Source of the DNA: DATFNI01 sp963712305
GTDB lineage: Bacteria; Bacteroidota; Rhodothermia; Balneolales; DATFMH01
NCBI GenBank assembly: GCA_963712305.1
Contig: CAVQHI010000002.1
Span: forward strand, 1,736,001 to 1,800,000
DNA length: 64,000 nt
Direction: 5' to 3'
In this document: positions 9,255 to 18,354 of the stretch, piece by piece
How positions within the stretch are numbered: position 1 is the stretch's first letter
How the letters are laid out: each line of letters begins with the position of its first letter
Position numbers and translations under genes: made by a program
The notes under the pieces: model-generated
Database searches by the model: none
What the model was told of the DNA's origin: nothing
The model's input: the letters and a program-made list of their open reading frames with translations, nothing else

Positions 9255-9560
9255 TTATCGTCTGCTATATCTGTTACGGTTGCCACCACCACCACCAAAG
9301 TTGCCACCACCACCAGAACTTCTGGGACGAGCCTTATTGACTTTAATAGTACGGCCTTTAACCTCTACTCCTTCCAGCTCATCAATAGCTGATTGAGCTT
9401 CATCATCATTTTCCATCTCAACAAAGCCGAAGCCTTTTGATCTGCCGGTTTCCCGGTCGGTGATAACGGTTGCTGAATTTACAGCTCCGTATTCTTCGAA
9501 CAGTTCTTTCAGTGTGTCATTGGAAACGCTATAGTCTAGATTTCCTACATAGATATTCAT
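9255..9560 (-). CDS. RNA-recognition-motif (RRM) RNA-binding protein
   Basis: 101-residue single-RRM protein. RNP2 is IYVGNL (residues 3-8) and RNP1 is KGFGFVEM (42-49). The C-terminal tail is Gly-rich and basic (SSGGGGNFGGGGGNRNRYSRR region), as in cold-induced bacterial RRM proteins of cyanobacteria and Bacteroidota. It probably binds single-stranded RNA and acts as a chaperone or post-transcriptional regulator. No Shine-Dalgarno is visible before the ATG (AATTGCTTTATG). It is monocistronic, with its own terminator at 9206-9232. Confidence 0.93.
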   Translation of the reverse strand: MNIYVGNLDYSVSNDTLKELFEEYGAVNSATVITDRETGRSKGFGFVEMENDDEAQSAIDELEGVEVKGRTIKVNKARPRSSGGGGNFGGGGGNRNRYSRR

Positions 9561-9922
9561 AAAGCAATTGATATATTTAGAGATAATAAATCAAGGAATA
9601 TTGGTCTCAGGCCTCACTATTGCATTTTCGAAAACGATAAATGCTGTAGAACCGTAAACATTAATTCCTTAAACATGGAGACAATTTACACTCTTTTTTG
9701 AGGAATCCCATGTTTTTTTCGTGGTTGAGCAAAAAAAGTATAAAAAAACCTTTTGATAAATAAGACAACATATAACAGTTTTTAGATAAAATGATTAAAA
9801 AAACAGTTATTACTGCCTGTGTATACGGTTTCACAAATGATAATAACGAGTTAAAAGAAGAGCTTACAATTTAAATTTTTTCAAACGTTTTTTTCAGGTG
9901 ATGTATCCTATTTGCATTCGGT
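9561..9922. other. Intergenic, A/T-rich leader of the RRM gene
   Basis: No gene seen. Strongly A/T-rich with several A- and T-tracts. It carries the promoter and possibly a long 5' leader for the RRM gene on the minus strand. No defined regulatory element could be recognised. Confidence 0.4.
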
Positions 9923-10711
9923 TCAATCATCTTTCTCATCAAGCATATTCCTGAGCCTGTTTTTCCCGGATTCATTAAACGAGTGTCGTGATTCATTTGG
10001 CTTACTCGCATCAGCCATGCGCAGCTGATAATTTTTTAAATCCTCATTGCCTGACGCGACAGCGTGGTACATGGATGCTATTGCAAGTTTTACCCAAATC
10101 ATCGAGATGACGATGCCGACACCGAATGTTATTAATCCTGCCAGATAAATAAGCGCTGCAACCAGACCAATGCCTAACAGTGTACCTGTATGACCACGTG
10201 TCATATTCCAGCTCATTCTGACCGATTCGATACTATCCATTTTCTCCTCAACAACCAGATAGCGGACAAATGCGAGTCTGCAGCCGAAGACGAGACCGGG
10301 CAGTATCAGTAATCCGATGCCGAGTCCTACAATCGTAAATACAAGAAGTCTTGCCATCACGGCACTGGTATAATTTTTGAGAACCTCCAGAACGGACTGT
10401 ATTTCAGGAGTATCGTTACGCGCCACTTTGAGAAAAGCATAGGAAATACCGTATGAGACAGGGTCATACAGGAGAATAAGGTAGAGAACCGTAAACAAGG
10501 ATGTCTGTCGGGTAGCATTATTTGAGACAACCTGGCTATACTCCGTTGACAAAGGAAGACCGGACAAGGTGAGCAACACGAGCGAGACGGCTATAAGCAG
10601 AAGCACATCAAGGAAATAGCGTTTCATCTGATGCCATCCATTTTGATAACATGCCAGAACCGTTGGACTCACAGAGATCATACTACTCGTTGGACTGTTT
10701 CGGGACTCCAT
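9923..10711 (-). CDS. Multi-pass inner-membrane protein, unknown function
   Basis: 262 residues from the ATG at 10711, chosen because GGAGGAG lies 4 bp upstream. An in-frame ATG 24 bases further out has no such site. The N-terminus is followed by about five or six hydrophobic segments (e.g. FLDVLLLIAVSLVLLTLSGL, LLVFTIVGLGIGLLILPGLV, LLGIGLVAALIYLAGLITFG). The W-x-M-T-R-G-H region (SWNMTRGHTGTLLGIG) resembles integral-membrane proteins of the DUF975 / glycerophosphodiesterase-membrane-domain type. The C-terminal tail is hydrophilic and charged. Convincing function cannot be assigned. Confidence 0.7.
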   Translation of the reverse strand: MESRNSPTSSMISVSPTVLACYQNGWHQMKRYFLDVLLLIAVSLVLLTLSGLPLSTEYSQVVSNNATRQTSLFTVLYLILLYDPVSYGISYAFLKVARNDTPEIQSVLEVLKNYTSAVMARLLVFTIVGLGIGLLILPGLVFGCRLAFVRYLVVEEKMDSIESVRMSWNMTRGHTGTLLGIGLVAALIYLAGLITFGVGIVISMIWVKLAIASMYHAVASGNEDLKNYQLRMADASKPNESRHSFNESGKNRLRNMLDEKDD

Positions 10712-11146
10712 ACTTCTCCTCCATTTATATATCAAATATAAGAACAGCAGCTATGAAAATACCGGCTTAGATAAATCAATGAACATTGAGCAATTTTGGT
10801 TATTACCTCGTGCAACGAGTTTGATAATCTGATCAATGAATTTCTAATTTCTGATTACCAAATTCCAAAATTCTATTCTTTCATGTTCATTAGAAATAAT
10901 TAGTAATGTAAGCATTTGTGTGTGCTATAGGTGATCGTTGGATATTGAAAGGCCAATTGTGATTTTGCAGTATCCTGAATTATTTGAAACGATCTTAAAT
11001 AGAATAATTTACGGGGGAGACAAAGTATTCATAGATCGATGCAAGAGGAGCCAGAATGGATCGGAAAACATATTCAGATTATTTAAGATCGCATCCGGAA
11101 TATTCAGAAATGGTGGCTTTCCGTAATCAAAACTCCACGTGCCAGG
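10712..11146. other. Intergenic between divergent membrane-protein genes
   Basis: Contains the start regions of the genes on either side. A short open frame at 10938-11126 has no ribosome binding site and no recognisable product, so I do not call it. No clear operator or hairpin seen. Confidence 0.35.
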
Positions 11147-12100
11147 ATGGTTATAAAGTGCTCCCGATGGGTATTTGTAGCGGTCATTCTTGGCTACATG
11201 ATTTATCATTTCTTTGAAATAGGCTGGGTAAACTTGTGGAAAAGTCTACCCGTTAAGCCACTTTTTTACATTCTGTATTTGCCCCTGTTTTTTATTCTAC
11301 CATTCACGGAATTATTCATTTATAAGTTTATCAGGTCCATCCCATATAAGAAACTGCTACCTCCTCTATTAGTAAAAAAGGTCTATAACAACGAGGTCCT
11401 GGGATATTCAGGAGAGGTATTCTTGTTCTGGTGGGCTCGCAAGGAGCTTGGCAAGAGCAATATCGATGTCATGAGAAGTATCAAGGACAATAATGTGATA
11501 TCTGTGATTGTCTCCACGTTGTTTACTTTGATCATATTAATCATCTTTTTTGAAACAAATCCGACGGTTTCCAACAGGTGGGCTCAGAAAATTCCTGAAA
11601 ACCAACTCAATTATACTGTGATTTCCATTGCAGTCATTGCCGTGTTAGTCATAAAATTCAAACGATATATTATTTCTCTGTCTTTAGTCTCATCCCTTGA
11701 GATTTTCGGTATCCATTATCTTCGGCATGTACTGGTTGTTGTCATCCAGATTTACCAATGGCACATTATTCTACCTGCGATTTCCCTTCATATCTGGTTT
11801 ACGTTTGTGGTTGCACAGATTGTGCTAGCCATGCTTCCATTTGTTCCAAATAAAGACCTCCTGTTCATCAGTATCAGCATTAGTATGTCGACTATGCTGG
11901 AGGCTCCGTTAGCAGCGGTTACAGCGATTCTTCTGGTAAACAGTATACTCGACCGGTCGCTTCATTTAAGCATTTATTCTTACTATGAGTTTATATTCAA
12001 GAGGAAGATGGATTTTACGGATCTGCAGGTGCCGGAAATCCTTACTACCCCGAATCCTCAACTTTCTGCCGATATTGATTCAATACCATTGAAATCATGA
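11147..12100 (+). CDS. Multi-pass membrane protein, unrecognised
   Basis: 317 residues with about eight hydrophobic segments (e.g. PLFYILYLPLFFILPFTELF, VISVIVSTLFTLIILIIFF, NYTVISIAVIAVLVI, FTFVVAQIVLAMLPFV). Overall topology and the basic loops recall flippase-like proteins of the lysylphosphatidylglycerol synthase / UPF0104 type, but no diagnostic motif is evident. The C-terminal 35 residues are hydrophilic. The gene converges on the aquaporin gene and their ends overlap by six bases. I do not recognise its function. The start is uncertain because no good Shine-Dalgarno is present. Confidence 0.6.
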   Translation: MVIKCSRWVFVAVILGYMIYHFFEIGWVNLWKSLPVKPLFYILYLPLFFILPFTELFIYKFIRSIPYKKLLPPLLVKKVYNNEVLGYSGEVFLFWWARKELGKSNIDVMRSIKDNNVISVIVSTLFTLIILIIFFETNPTVSNRWAQKIPENQLNYTVISIAVIAVLVIKFKRYIISLSLVSSLEIFGIHYLRHVLVVVIQIYQWHIILPAISLHIWFTFVVAQIVLAMLPFVPNKDLLFISISISMSTMLEAPLAAVTAILLVNSILDRSLHLSIYSYYEFIFKRKMDFTDLQVPEILTTPNPQLSADIDSIPLKS

Positions 12101-12892
12101 TTCATCAATTCCGAGCGTGCCTTGAGCTGTCAGTGATCCTGCCATGGTACCTTTCCCTTTGAGTATCCATTCGAACAAGGCACCTATTAAGGCACCGGCA
12201 AGCGGACCAATTATGTAGATCCATGTTGTTGAAAAATCACCACGAATCAGATCAGGTGCAAAAGAACGTACCGGATTCATAGAGGCGCCGGTGAGTGGAG
12301 CAGCCCACAGACCAGCCAAAGCAATGTAACCGCCAACGGCAATAGCACCATTTGTACCTATATTACGGGCCCCGGAAGCCGTGCCCAGAATGGTATTCAC
12401 CAGACCGGCTGTAAGAACTATTTCTACAGCCATGGCTTTAATACTATCAATACCCGGGTCTGGGATTGTAGCCCCGAACGATCCCGAATCTCCAAAAATG
12501 CTATAAAGAAACACGGTTGCGAGAATACCGCCAAGAAACTGTGCCACGATATAACCAGGTACCCTGCGCCAGGGGAAGTTGCGCCTAACGGCAAAGGCTA
12601 GCGTAACCGCCGGATTCAAATGCGCACCACTGACCGTTCCCATAAAGTATATGATGGCCATTACCATGAGTCCGGGTGCAACAACAGCCATACCCAACGT
12701 TACGGATCCATTGCTTTGGATAACCTCAATGCCCCCGCCGGCAGCAACAAGGACCAACAGAAATGTACCCCAACACTCTGCAAAAAGGCGCTTCCATTCC
12801 AGTCTGGGATCAAGGAAATTGGGTGATTGGTTGGGATGGACCATTCGTTGTTTCTGCGCAGAGTCGAGGTGAGTTCGATTAAAGAGTGACAT
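12095..12892 (-). CDS. MIP-family water channel (aquaporin)
   Basis: 265-residue six-helix channel. The first pore loop holds the canonical N93-P94-A95 in SGAHLNPAVT. The second has N206-P207-V208 followed by Arg209 (SMNPVRSFAPD), the arginine of the selectivity filter. Val instead of Ala in the second box occurs naturally in some MIPs. The FAPD(L) after the second box fits aquaporins rather than glycerol facilitators, which usually have a GxxxPARD signature. A hydrophilic N-terminal extension of about 30 residues precedes TM1. Water transport is the likely role, other small solutes are possible. Confidence 0.88.
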   Translation of the reverse strand: MSLFNRTHLDSAQKQRMVHPNQSPNFLDPRLEWKRLFAECWGTFLLVLVAAGGGIEVIQSNGSVTLGMAVVAPGLMVMAIIYFMGTVSGAHLNPAVTLAFAVRRNFPWRRVPGYIVAQFLGGILATVFLYSIFGDSGSFGATIPDPGIDSIKAMAVEIVLTAGLVNTILGTASGARNIGTNGAIAVGGYIALAGLWAAPLTGASMNPVRSFAPDLIRGDFSTTWIYIIGPLAGALIGALFEWILKGKGTMAGSLTAQGTLGIDES

Positions 12893-13566
12893 AGCCAGCT
12901 CCAGATAGGTTGTGATATTCTAAGGTGAGAAAATAAGTAAGAACCAGTATCCAGTTTATGAATCTATGTGACAAAGTAAAAAACATGGCTGCTCCATGTG
13001 GTAGAAGAGATCACTATGAATTTACACTTGACCTGATCATTAAGAATGGGGGCCAAGCCCATTGATCCCGATGCTTACGAAGTGAGTAAGCATCTGCTCT
13101 ACAATAAAGGAATGGTTGAGTATGATAAAAAATCCCGGAACTGACCGATGACGATTTGAAAGAACAACTACATCGGGAACAGCAAACATAGGTCCATTGC
13201 TGATGTCGGAAATGGAAAGATATCGGGCAATGGATAGCCTGAAGAGAAGGAAAAGGAAAAACCCGTCGCTAAATAAATAACGTGAATTCGAGATAAGATA
13301 AACCTGTTCAAATACTGATTTCGCACATACAAGCGTAAACCAAGACTTGCATAAACCGTTAAGGAGTTGTCGCATTCTTCCTAACACCCTGATTAATCGG
13401 GGTGTTAGGAGTTTTTTGCTGGAGAAACTCTACTCCTTTGATTTGGAAACATAGAGGTGGTTTGATCTAAAATAAGATTAAGCCTCCTTCCTTTTTACGT
13501 ATATTATACAAGGTATTGTTTCCTGCAAGCGGAAACGCTTCGCCTTTAGAAAGAGAGGAAAACTGT
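12893..13566. other. Intergenic with a terminator and a possible degraded small gene
   Basis: The plus strand around 13047-13190 reads MGAKPIDPDAYEVSKHLLYN and then, in another frame, LTDDDLKEQLHREQ, which could be a small gene broken by a frameshift. I do not recognise a family, so this is weak. A hairpin with stem CTAACACCC / GGGTGTTAG at 13381-13408 is followed by GTTTTTT and is a good plus-strand terminator. The rest shows nothing clear. Confidence 0.4.
13381..13417 (+). terminator. Hairpin terminator
   Basis: Stem CTAACACCC / GGGTGTTAG with an inner GATT/AATC pairing, followed by GGAGTTTTTT. No intact plus-strand gene ends nearby, so it may belong to the degraded gene just upstream, or be a minus-strand element for the secreted protein at 13567-14004. 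Confidence 0.6.
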
Positions 13567-14004
13567 TTATCTAATAATGATCTTAGGTGGTGACTCGCCT
13601 TTTGCAAACTCTGAGCTGCCTATGACAAAAACGGCATATTCCAGTGTATCAGCCGTAGCACTTTTCTTGACATGAAATTTAATTTTATGACCCGCTTTTA
13701 CATGTTTGGTATACCCGTCCGTCAGATCATCACCATTTGAATCGGCGTCAAGAATTTTTTTGACTTTACTCGGGAATTGAAATACAACATCGGAAGCGGG
13801 GCATGTCCATGTTATTTGAGTGCCTTTACCTGCAATGATTACCGGACTGTCACTTGAATCAACGACTCTCCATACTCCATCAATTACTTTGATGGTAAGG
13901 TCAATCTTGTTAGGGGGAGGTAGGGTGGGCGTCTCGTCATTAAAACCGTACGAGGCGAGTAGCAAAACTGCGATGACTGTTAAAGATATGGTTTTTAGTT
14001 TCAT
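13567..14004 (-). CDS. Secreted protein of unknown function
   Basis: 145 residues with an N-terminal signal peptide (MKLKTISLTVIAVLLLASYG) and a following Pro-rich linker. The mature part looks all-beta (VIIAGKGTQITWTCPASDVV) and resembles a small cupredoxin- or Ig-like fold only in general pattern, with no metal-binding His/Cys/Met set. It starts just downstream of the kinase-TPR gene on the same strand, 23 bp after that gene's stop, and could be cotranscribed with it. Function unknown. Confidence 0.6.
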   Translation of the reverse strand: MKLKTISLTVIAVLLLASYGFNDETPTLPPPNKIDLTIKVIDGVWRVVDSSDSPVIIAGKGTQITWTCPASDVVFQFPSKVKKILDADSNGDDLTDGYTKHVKAGHKIKFHVKKSATADTLEYAVFVIGSSEFAKGESPPKIIIR

Positions 14005-14027
14005 GTAACCTCCATTATAAATGAATA

Positions 14028-16607
14028 TTATTTTAAGTTGGCAAGAATCGTTTTAAATCGTTGATCAGCAATCAGATCTTTCAATTCGGGTTGATTGATT
14101 ACTTCTGACTTTGAATAGCCATTATCCAGTGCCTTTCCAACCCAGAAAAGAGCTTTATCCCTGTATCCAAGCTTCTCATATGTTGTACCTGTCCTAAACA
14201 TGATCTCAGGATCATCAGAACCCAGTTTTAGAGACTTATCGATCAGCGGCATTGATTTATCCTTTTGACCGATATCCGCATAATAGCCAGCCAGACTTGA
14301 GATGGCCTGAGAGTCTTTTGGATTTACTTTTAAATAGTCTTCAGCATATTGTATTGCCTTTTCGTATGTCGGTTTGGCCTGATCACGTTTGCCTGGAGTC
14401 CAGTAATATGAGGTGGCCAGGTTGCCCCACACCGAGTAATCGTTCTGGTTCAATTCCAGCGCTGTTTCATACATTTTCGATGCTTCAGAATAGTCGCCCT
14501 CGATAAAGTTAAGAGTAGCGAGATTGGAGGCGGCGAAATAGTTTTTTTTCAAAGCCAGGGAACGTTTGAACATCTCACGTGCCTGTTGCCAGTTTTGCAT
14601 CAGGTAGTAGATTCCCCCAAGGTTCGAGTAACCCTGGTAATTGTCTGGTGTGAGTTGAATCACTTGTTTGAACTGCTCGATAGCTTTTAAATATTGACTA
14701 TTTCTGTAATAAAAAACGCCCAGATCGTTGTATCCGGCCCAATAATCAGGTTTTAATTGAATGGCTTGTTTGTAAGTATCTTCGGCTTTAACGAGTGAAT
14801 TCTGCGACTCATACGTTTTGGCCAGTCCCCGGTATGCCGATGCATCTTTCGGATCGATTTCGAGTGCTGCGGTGAAGTAGGAGACGGCTTCTTTATACTC
14901 CCCGGTACCCAAATTGACCAAACCCATGGTTACTTTAACCGGGGCCAGATCTTCATTGATTTTCAAGGCCTTTGCGCATGATGACTTAGCCAGGGGCACA
15001 TATTTGGGGTCTTTTTTTGCTTCGAATTTTCTCCAATAACCCTCCCCAAGAGCAGCATAAGCAAGCGCATAGGAAGAGTCAGCATTTATTGCTTCCTGGA
15101 AGAGATGTATGGCATTATCAACATTAGACTCGTTTTCATATCGCCGAAGATACGCTATTCCCTGCAGGTAATATTCATAAGCTCCCGGGACAGTCGTTCC
15201 TCCTTTTTGAATCGTCTCGGTGAGTTGCGGGTTCAATTCAATATTCAGCATATCCAACAGCTTTTTTACTGAACTGCTTTGCAACGATGCCAGGTTTTTT
15301 GACGAAACATCGATTATCGTAGAGTTTAACTGAACCATTTTCTTTGCATCAACGAGGTTCAGCGTTAGCCTCGCTACTCCCTGGATAAGCTGCAGGCTAC
15401 CCGTGACGGCAAGATTAACGCCAAACGCTTTATTCGCTTCACCCGGACTCTCAATATTATATCTTTGAACCTCGCTGGCAGGAACCACCCACAAGTTGCC
15501 CTGGTATTTCTCCAACTCCGTAATCTTGCTGGATAGCGTCTCCATAAGTCCGTCACACAGAGCCTGGTTCCTGGTATCACCGCCGATGTTTTTAAATGGA
15601 AGTATGAGAATGTGTTGCGCCGAAGTATTTTTCCTGAAACCAAACCAATGACCAATGGAACTAAGAGATGGCGGATATGCCAGCAGAATAGCAATCATCA
15701 AAACCGGAATACTCACAAGCAGGTAAGTCAGTTTCGACCGGCTCTTTTTAGATGATCTTTGTTTGTCTGGTGTTTTGTTTGAGTCGATTGCCTCAGTTTG
15801 ATGAGCTGACTCTGTAAGATCATCAATGATGTCGCCGAAAGTGGAGTAGCGGTTTTTCCGGTCTTTTTGCATACACCGGTTAATGACTAGTTCTACCGGT
15901 TCGGGAATTTCAGGGGAGATTTCCGATGCCGGTTCCGGTTCCTCTTCAAGTATCGAATACATCTGGGCCTGTTCATAAACGCCGGTAAAGGGCATCTTTC
16001 CAGTGAAAAGTTCATATAGCAATACCCCAAAAGACCAAATGTCCGAACACCTGTCGGCAGGTTCACCAGAAATCTGTTCAGGAGACATATAAGCCATTGT
16101 CCCAACAGTAGTACCCGGACTGGTGATTTGTGCCGAACCGAGGATTTTTGCCAGGCCGAAGTCCATGATTTTCACGTTCCCACTTTCATCGAGCATGATG
16201 TTAGTGGATTTAATGTCGCGGTGAATAATCCCTTTATCATGCGCGAGTTTCAGCGCATGACAAATCTGCAGCGTAATCTGAGTCTTTTCATCAATTGTCA
16301 GATTTTGTGACTGAATAGCTTTCTTCAATTCGTTTCCCTGCAGATATTCCATCACGATGAAGATTTGATCATCACATTCTTCAATCGCATAAATTTGTGC
16401 GATATTGGGATGATTCAATGCTGCGGCAGCCTGGGCTTCAACTTTAAACCGTTCTCGTTCTTCTGTGTTGTCTGAGATGTAACCGGGCAGGAATTTTAAC
16501 GCAACTTTTCGTTTGAGCTTTGTGTCATCAGCAAGGTATACCACACCCATTCCGCCTTCGCCGAGTTTTCCCGTAATTTTGTAGTGGAGAAATGATTCTC
16601 CTATCAT
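14028..16607 (-). CDS. Membrane Ser/Thr protein kinase with FlgO-like and TPR domains
   Basis: 859 residues. The kinase domain occupies about 8-270: Gly-loop GEGGMGVVY (16-24), Lys38 in VALKFL, catalytic Asp131 in HRDIKSTN, DFG at 149-151, and GTMAYMSPEQ in the activation segment. One transmembrane helix follows (about 291-311, LTYLLVSIPVLMIAILLAY). The periplasmic part begins with a FlgO/TolB-like domain (about 332-440, ILILPFKNIGG) and continues with about ten TPR repeats to the end. The gene is divergent from a PP2C-type phosphatase, suggesting a kinase/phosphatase signalling pair. Ligand and substrates are unknown. Confidence 0.93.
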   Translation of the reverse strand: MIGESFLHYKITGKLGEGGMGVVYLADDTKLKRKVALKFLPGYISDNTEERERFKVEAQAAAALNHPNIAQIYAIEECDDQIFIVMEYLQGNELKKAIQSQNLTIDEKTQITLQICHALKLAHDKGIIHRDIKSTNIMLDESGNVKIMDFGLAKILGSAQITSPGTTVGTMAYMSPEQISGEPADRCSDIWSFGVLLYELFTGKMPFTGVYEQAQMYSILEEEPEPASEISPEIPEPVELVINRCMQKDRKNRYSTFGDIIDDLTESAHQTEAIDSNKTPDKQRSSKKSRSKLTYLLVSIPVLMIAILLAYPPSLSSIGHWFGFRKNTSAQHILILPFKNIGGDTRNQALCDGLMETLSSKITELEKYQGNLWVVPASEVQRYNIESPGEANKAFGVNLAVTGSLQLIQGVARLTLNLVDAKKMVQLNSTIIDVSSKNLASLQSSSVKKLLDMLNIELNPQLTETIQKGGTTVPGAYEYYLQGIAYLRRYENESNVDNAIHLFQEAINADSSYALAYAALGEGYWRKFEAKKDPKYVPLAKSSCAKALKINEDLAPVKVTMGLVNLGTGEYKEAVSYFTAALEIDPKDASAYRGLAKTYESQNSLVKAEDTYKQAIQLKPDYWAGYNDLGVFYYRNSQYLKAIEQFKQVIQLTPDNYQGYSNLGGIYYLMQNWQQAREMFKRSLALKKNYFAASNLATLNFIEGDYSEASKMYETALELNQNDYSVWGNLATSYYWTPGKRDQAKPTYEKAIQYAEDYLKVNPKDSQAISSLAGYYADIGQKDKSMPLIDKSLKLGSDDPEIMFRTGTTYEKLGYRDKALFWVGKALDNGYSKSEVINQPELKDLIADQRFKTILANLK

Positions 16608-16793
16608 GGTAAAGCCAATGTATCAGATTTTGGGAGAGCCTTCGAAATGCTACCTGTGAAGCAAGATATACCTAATAAGCCATACACCACTATATTTAAG
16701 TGTAGCAACAATATATTGAAGAAATAGATAGATGGGTGTTTAATATAAAATTCTAACAGTATATGGATAATTATAGTCATAATTAATGGATGG

Positions 16794-18122
16794 ATGTATA
16801 TGGTAATCAATAATTTTGATAAATATGGTTGGAAGGATATGCTTGAAATCAACAAGCTGGAAACTGAAAATAAAAAGCTGCAGTCAGCGGTCAATGAATT
16901 AGCTGTTTTAAATGACGTTGCCACCACTGTGTCGTCAACGCAGTCGCTTGAAGAGGTGATCGATCAAATCGTATTCAAGTGTATCAGGCATTTGCATGTG
17001 GAGGAAGGGACCATCAGTCTGCTGGATGATGTTGACGATGATCAGACATTTCATACCATGATCAGACGGCAGGATATTACGCAAAAGAGAGTCTCATTCA
17101 GACTTGACGGGCAAGTGACAGGGTGGATGCTTAAAAACCGGAAACCTTTGCTAAGCAATAATATTCGTGAAGATGATATGTTCCGTTTTATTAAGAATGA
17201 TGAGATATCCTTCAATTCCATGCTCTGTGTTCCATTGATGATAAAGGGCAAGTTGATCGGTTACCTGGCTGTGTTCAATAAAAAGAACGCAGAAATATTC
17301 ATAGAAGAGGATCAAAGGCTCTTATCGATTATTGCATCACAGTCGGCTCACGTCATAGAAAATGCGAGGCTGTATGAAGAGGAGAAGATGCTGATTACTC
17401 TTCGTGAGGAGATGCGAATGGCGAGAGAGATCCAGCGGAACCTGCTGCCCAAAGAAATACCGCAGGTTGATGGTTATGAATTCGCCGCAACTACGATACC
17501 TGCACAAGAGGTAGGTGGCGATTATTATGATTTTATGTATCTCGATAACGGATGGCTTGGATTCTGTGTCGGTGATATTACCGGAAAGGGGATGCCGGCT
17601 GCCATGCTCATGGCAAATCTGCAGGCAGCGCTGCGCAGCCAGACCCTCACCGGAAGTAACTGTGCCGGGTGCTTAAGAAATGTCAATAAGCTTCTTTTCC
17701 GAAGCACGGAATCTACAAAGTTTGCGACTTTATTTTACGGGATTCTTGATCCTTTCACCAATTCAATCATGTACACCAATGGCGGCCACGACAATCCAAT
17801 ACTGTTAAAAAAAGACAAAGAACCGGTCATGCTGGAGGCCACTGGGTTGCTGCTTGGCATAATGGAAGATGTCATCTACCAACAATCAACGATCGAAATG
17901 GGATCAGGGGATATTCTGATGTTATATACCGATGGCATTACCGAATCGATGAATGATAAAAGAGAGGAACTGGGATTTGATGCCGTGCTGTCATCAGTTA
18001 AAAAGTACCAAAATGAATCTGCGAGTGTGATCCATGATAAATTGATTGCAGAGATCAGGCAGCACGCAAAAGGCGTACCGCAGAGTGACGATATTACCCT
18101 AATGATTATCAAAAAAAAATAA
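16794..18122 (+). CDS. GAF-domain PP2C-type phosphatase (RsbU/SpoIIE-like)
   Basis: 442 residues. A short coiled coil (about 15-40) leads into a GAF domain (about 45-190, ending DQRLLSIIASQSAHVIENAR). A helical linker (REEMRMAREIQRNLLPKEIP) then leads to the SpoIIE/PP2C phosphatase domain. Metal-binding motifs are visible: EVGGDYYDF, FCVGDITGKGMPAAMLMA, and the final SDDITLMIIKK. Such proteins dephosphorylate anti-sigma-factor antagonists or other phosphoproteins in response to a GAF ligand. It lies divergent from the kinase with 186 bp between. No partner anti-sigma factor is seen here. A second ATG at 16839 is a possible start. Confidence 0.9.
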   Translation: MYMVINNFDKYGWKDMLEINKLETENKKLQSAVNELAVLNDVATTVSSTQSLEEVIDQIVFKCIRHLHVEEGTISLLDDVDDDQTFHTMIRRQDITQKRVSFRLDGQVTGWMLKNRKPLLSNNIREDDMFRFIKNDEISFNSMLCVPLMIKGKLIGYLAVFNKKNAEIFIEEDQRLLSIIASQSAHVIENARLYEEEKMLITLREEMRMAREIQRNLLPKEIPQVDGYEFAATTIPAQEVGGDYYDFMYLDNGWLGFCVGDITGKGMPAAMLMANLQAALRSQTLTGSNCAGCLRNVNKLLFRSTESTKFATLFYGILDPFTNSIMYTNGGHDNPILLKKDKEPVMLEATGLLLGIMEDVIYQQSTIEMGSGDILMLYTDGITESMNDKREELGFDAVLSSVKKYQNESASVIHDKLIAEIRQHAKGVPQSDDITLMIIKKK

Positions 18123-18354
18123 CTATGAATGGATTACTCCTGATTGGATGATAAGGACGATATTAAGAGGGAGGGCGCAGTTGCGTTATATAGAACTGCT
18201 TATCGATTGCATGATGGAAAAACGAAAGTATACGTTAGGTGTCGCGTACAATTGTTAGAAGGGGCGATCCAACACATAGAATAATCGCCTCGTTTCCGGC
18301 GATCCGGAACATATCACCCACGGGAAGCGGGAGAAGTAATGTGCGTACAGATTT

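Noticed and set aside
10938..11126. 62-residue plus-strand ORF
   Set aside because: No ribosome binding site, no family, and the opposite strand has an equally long open frame.
13040..13387. 115-residue minus-strand ORF
   Set aside because: Composition is not protein-like and it has no Shine-Dalgarno. The opposite strand shows weak signs of a degraded small gene.
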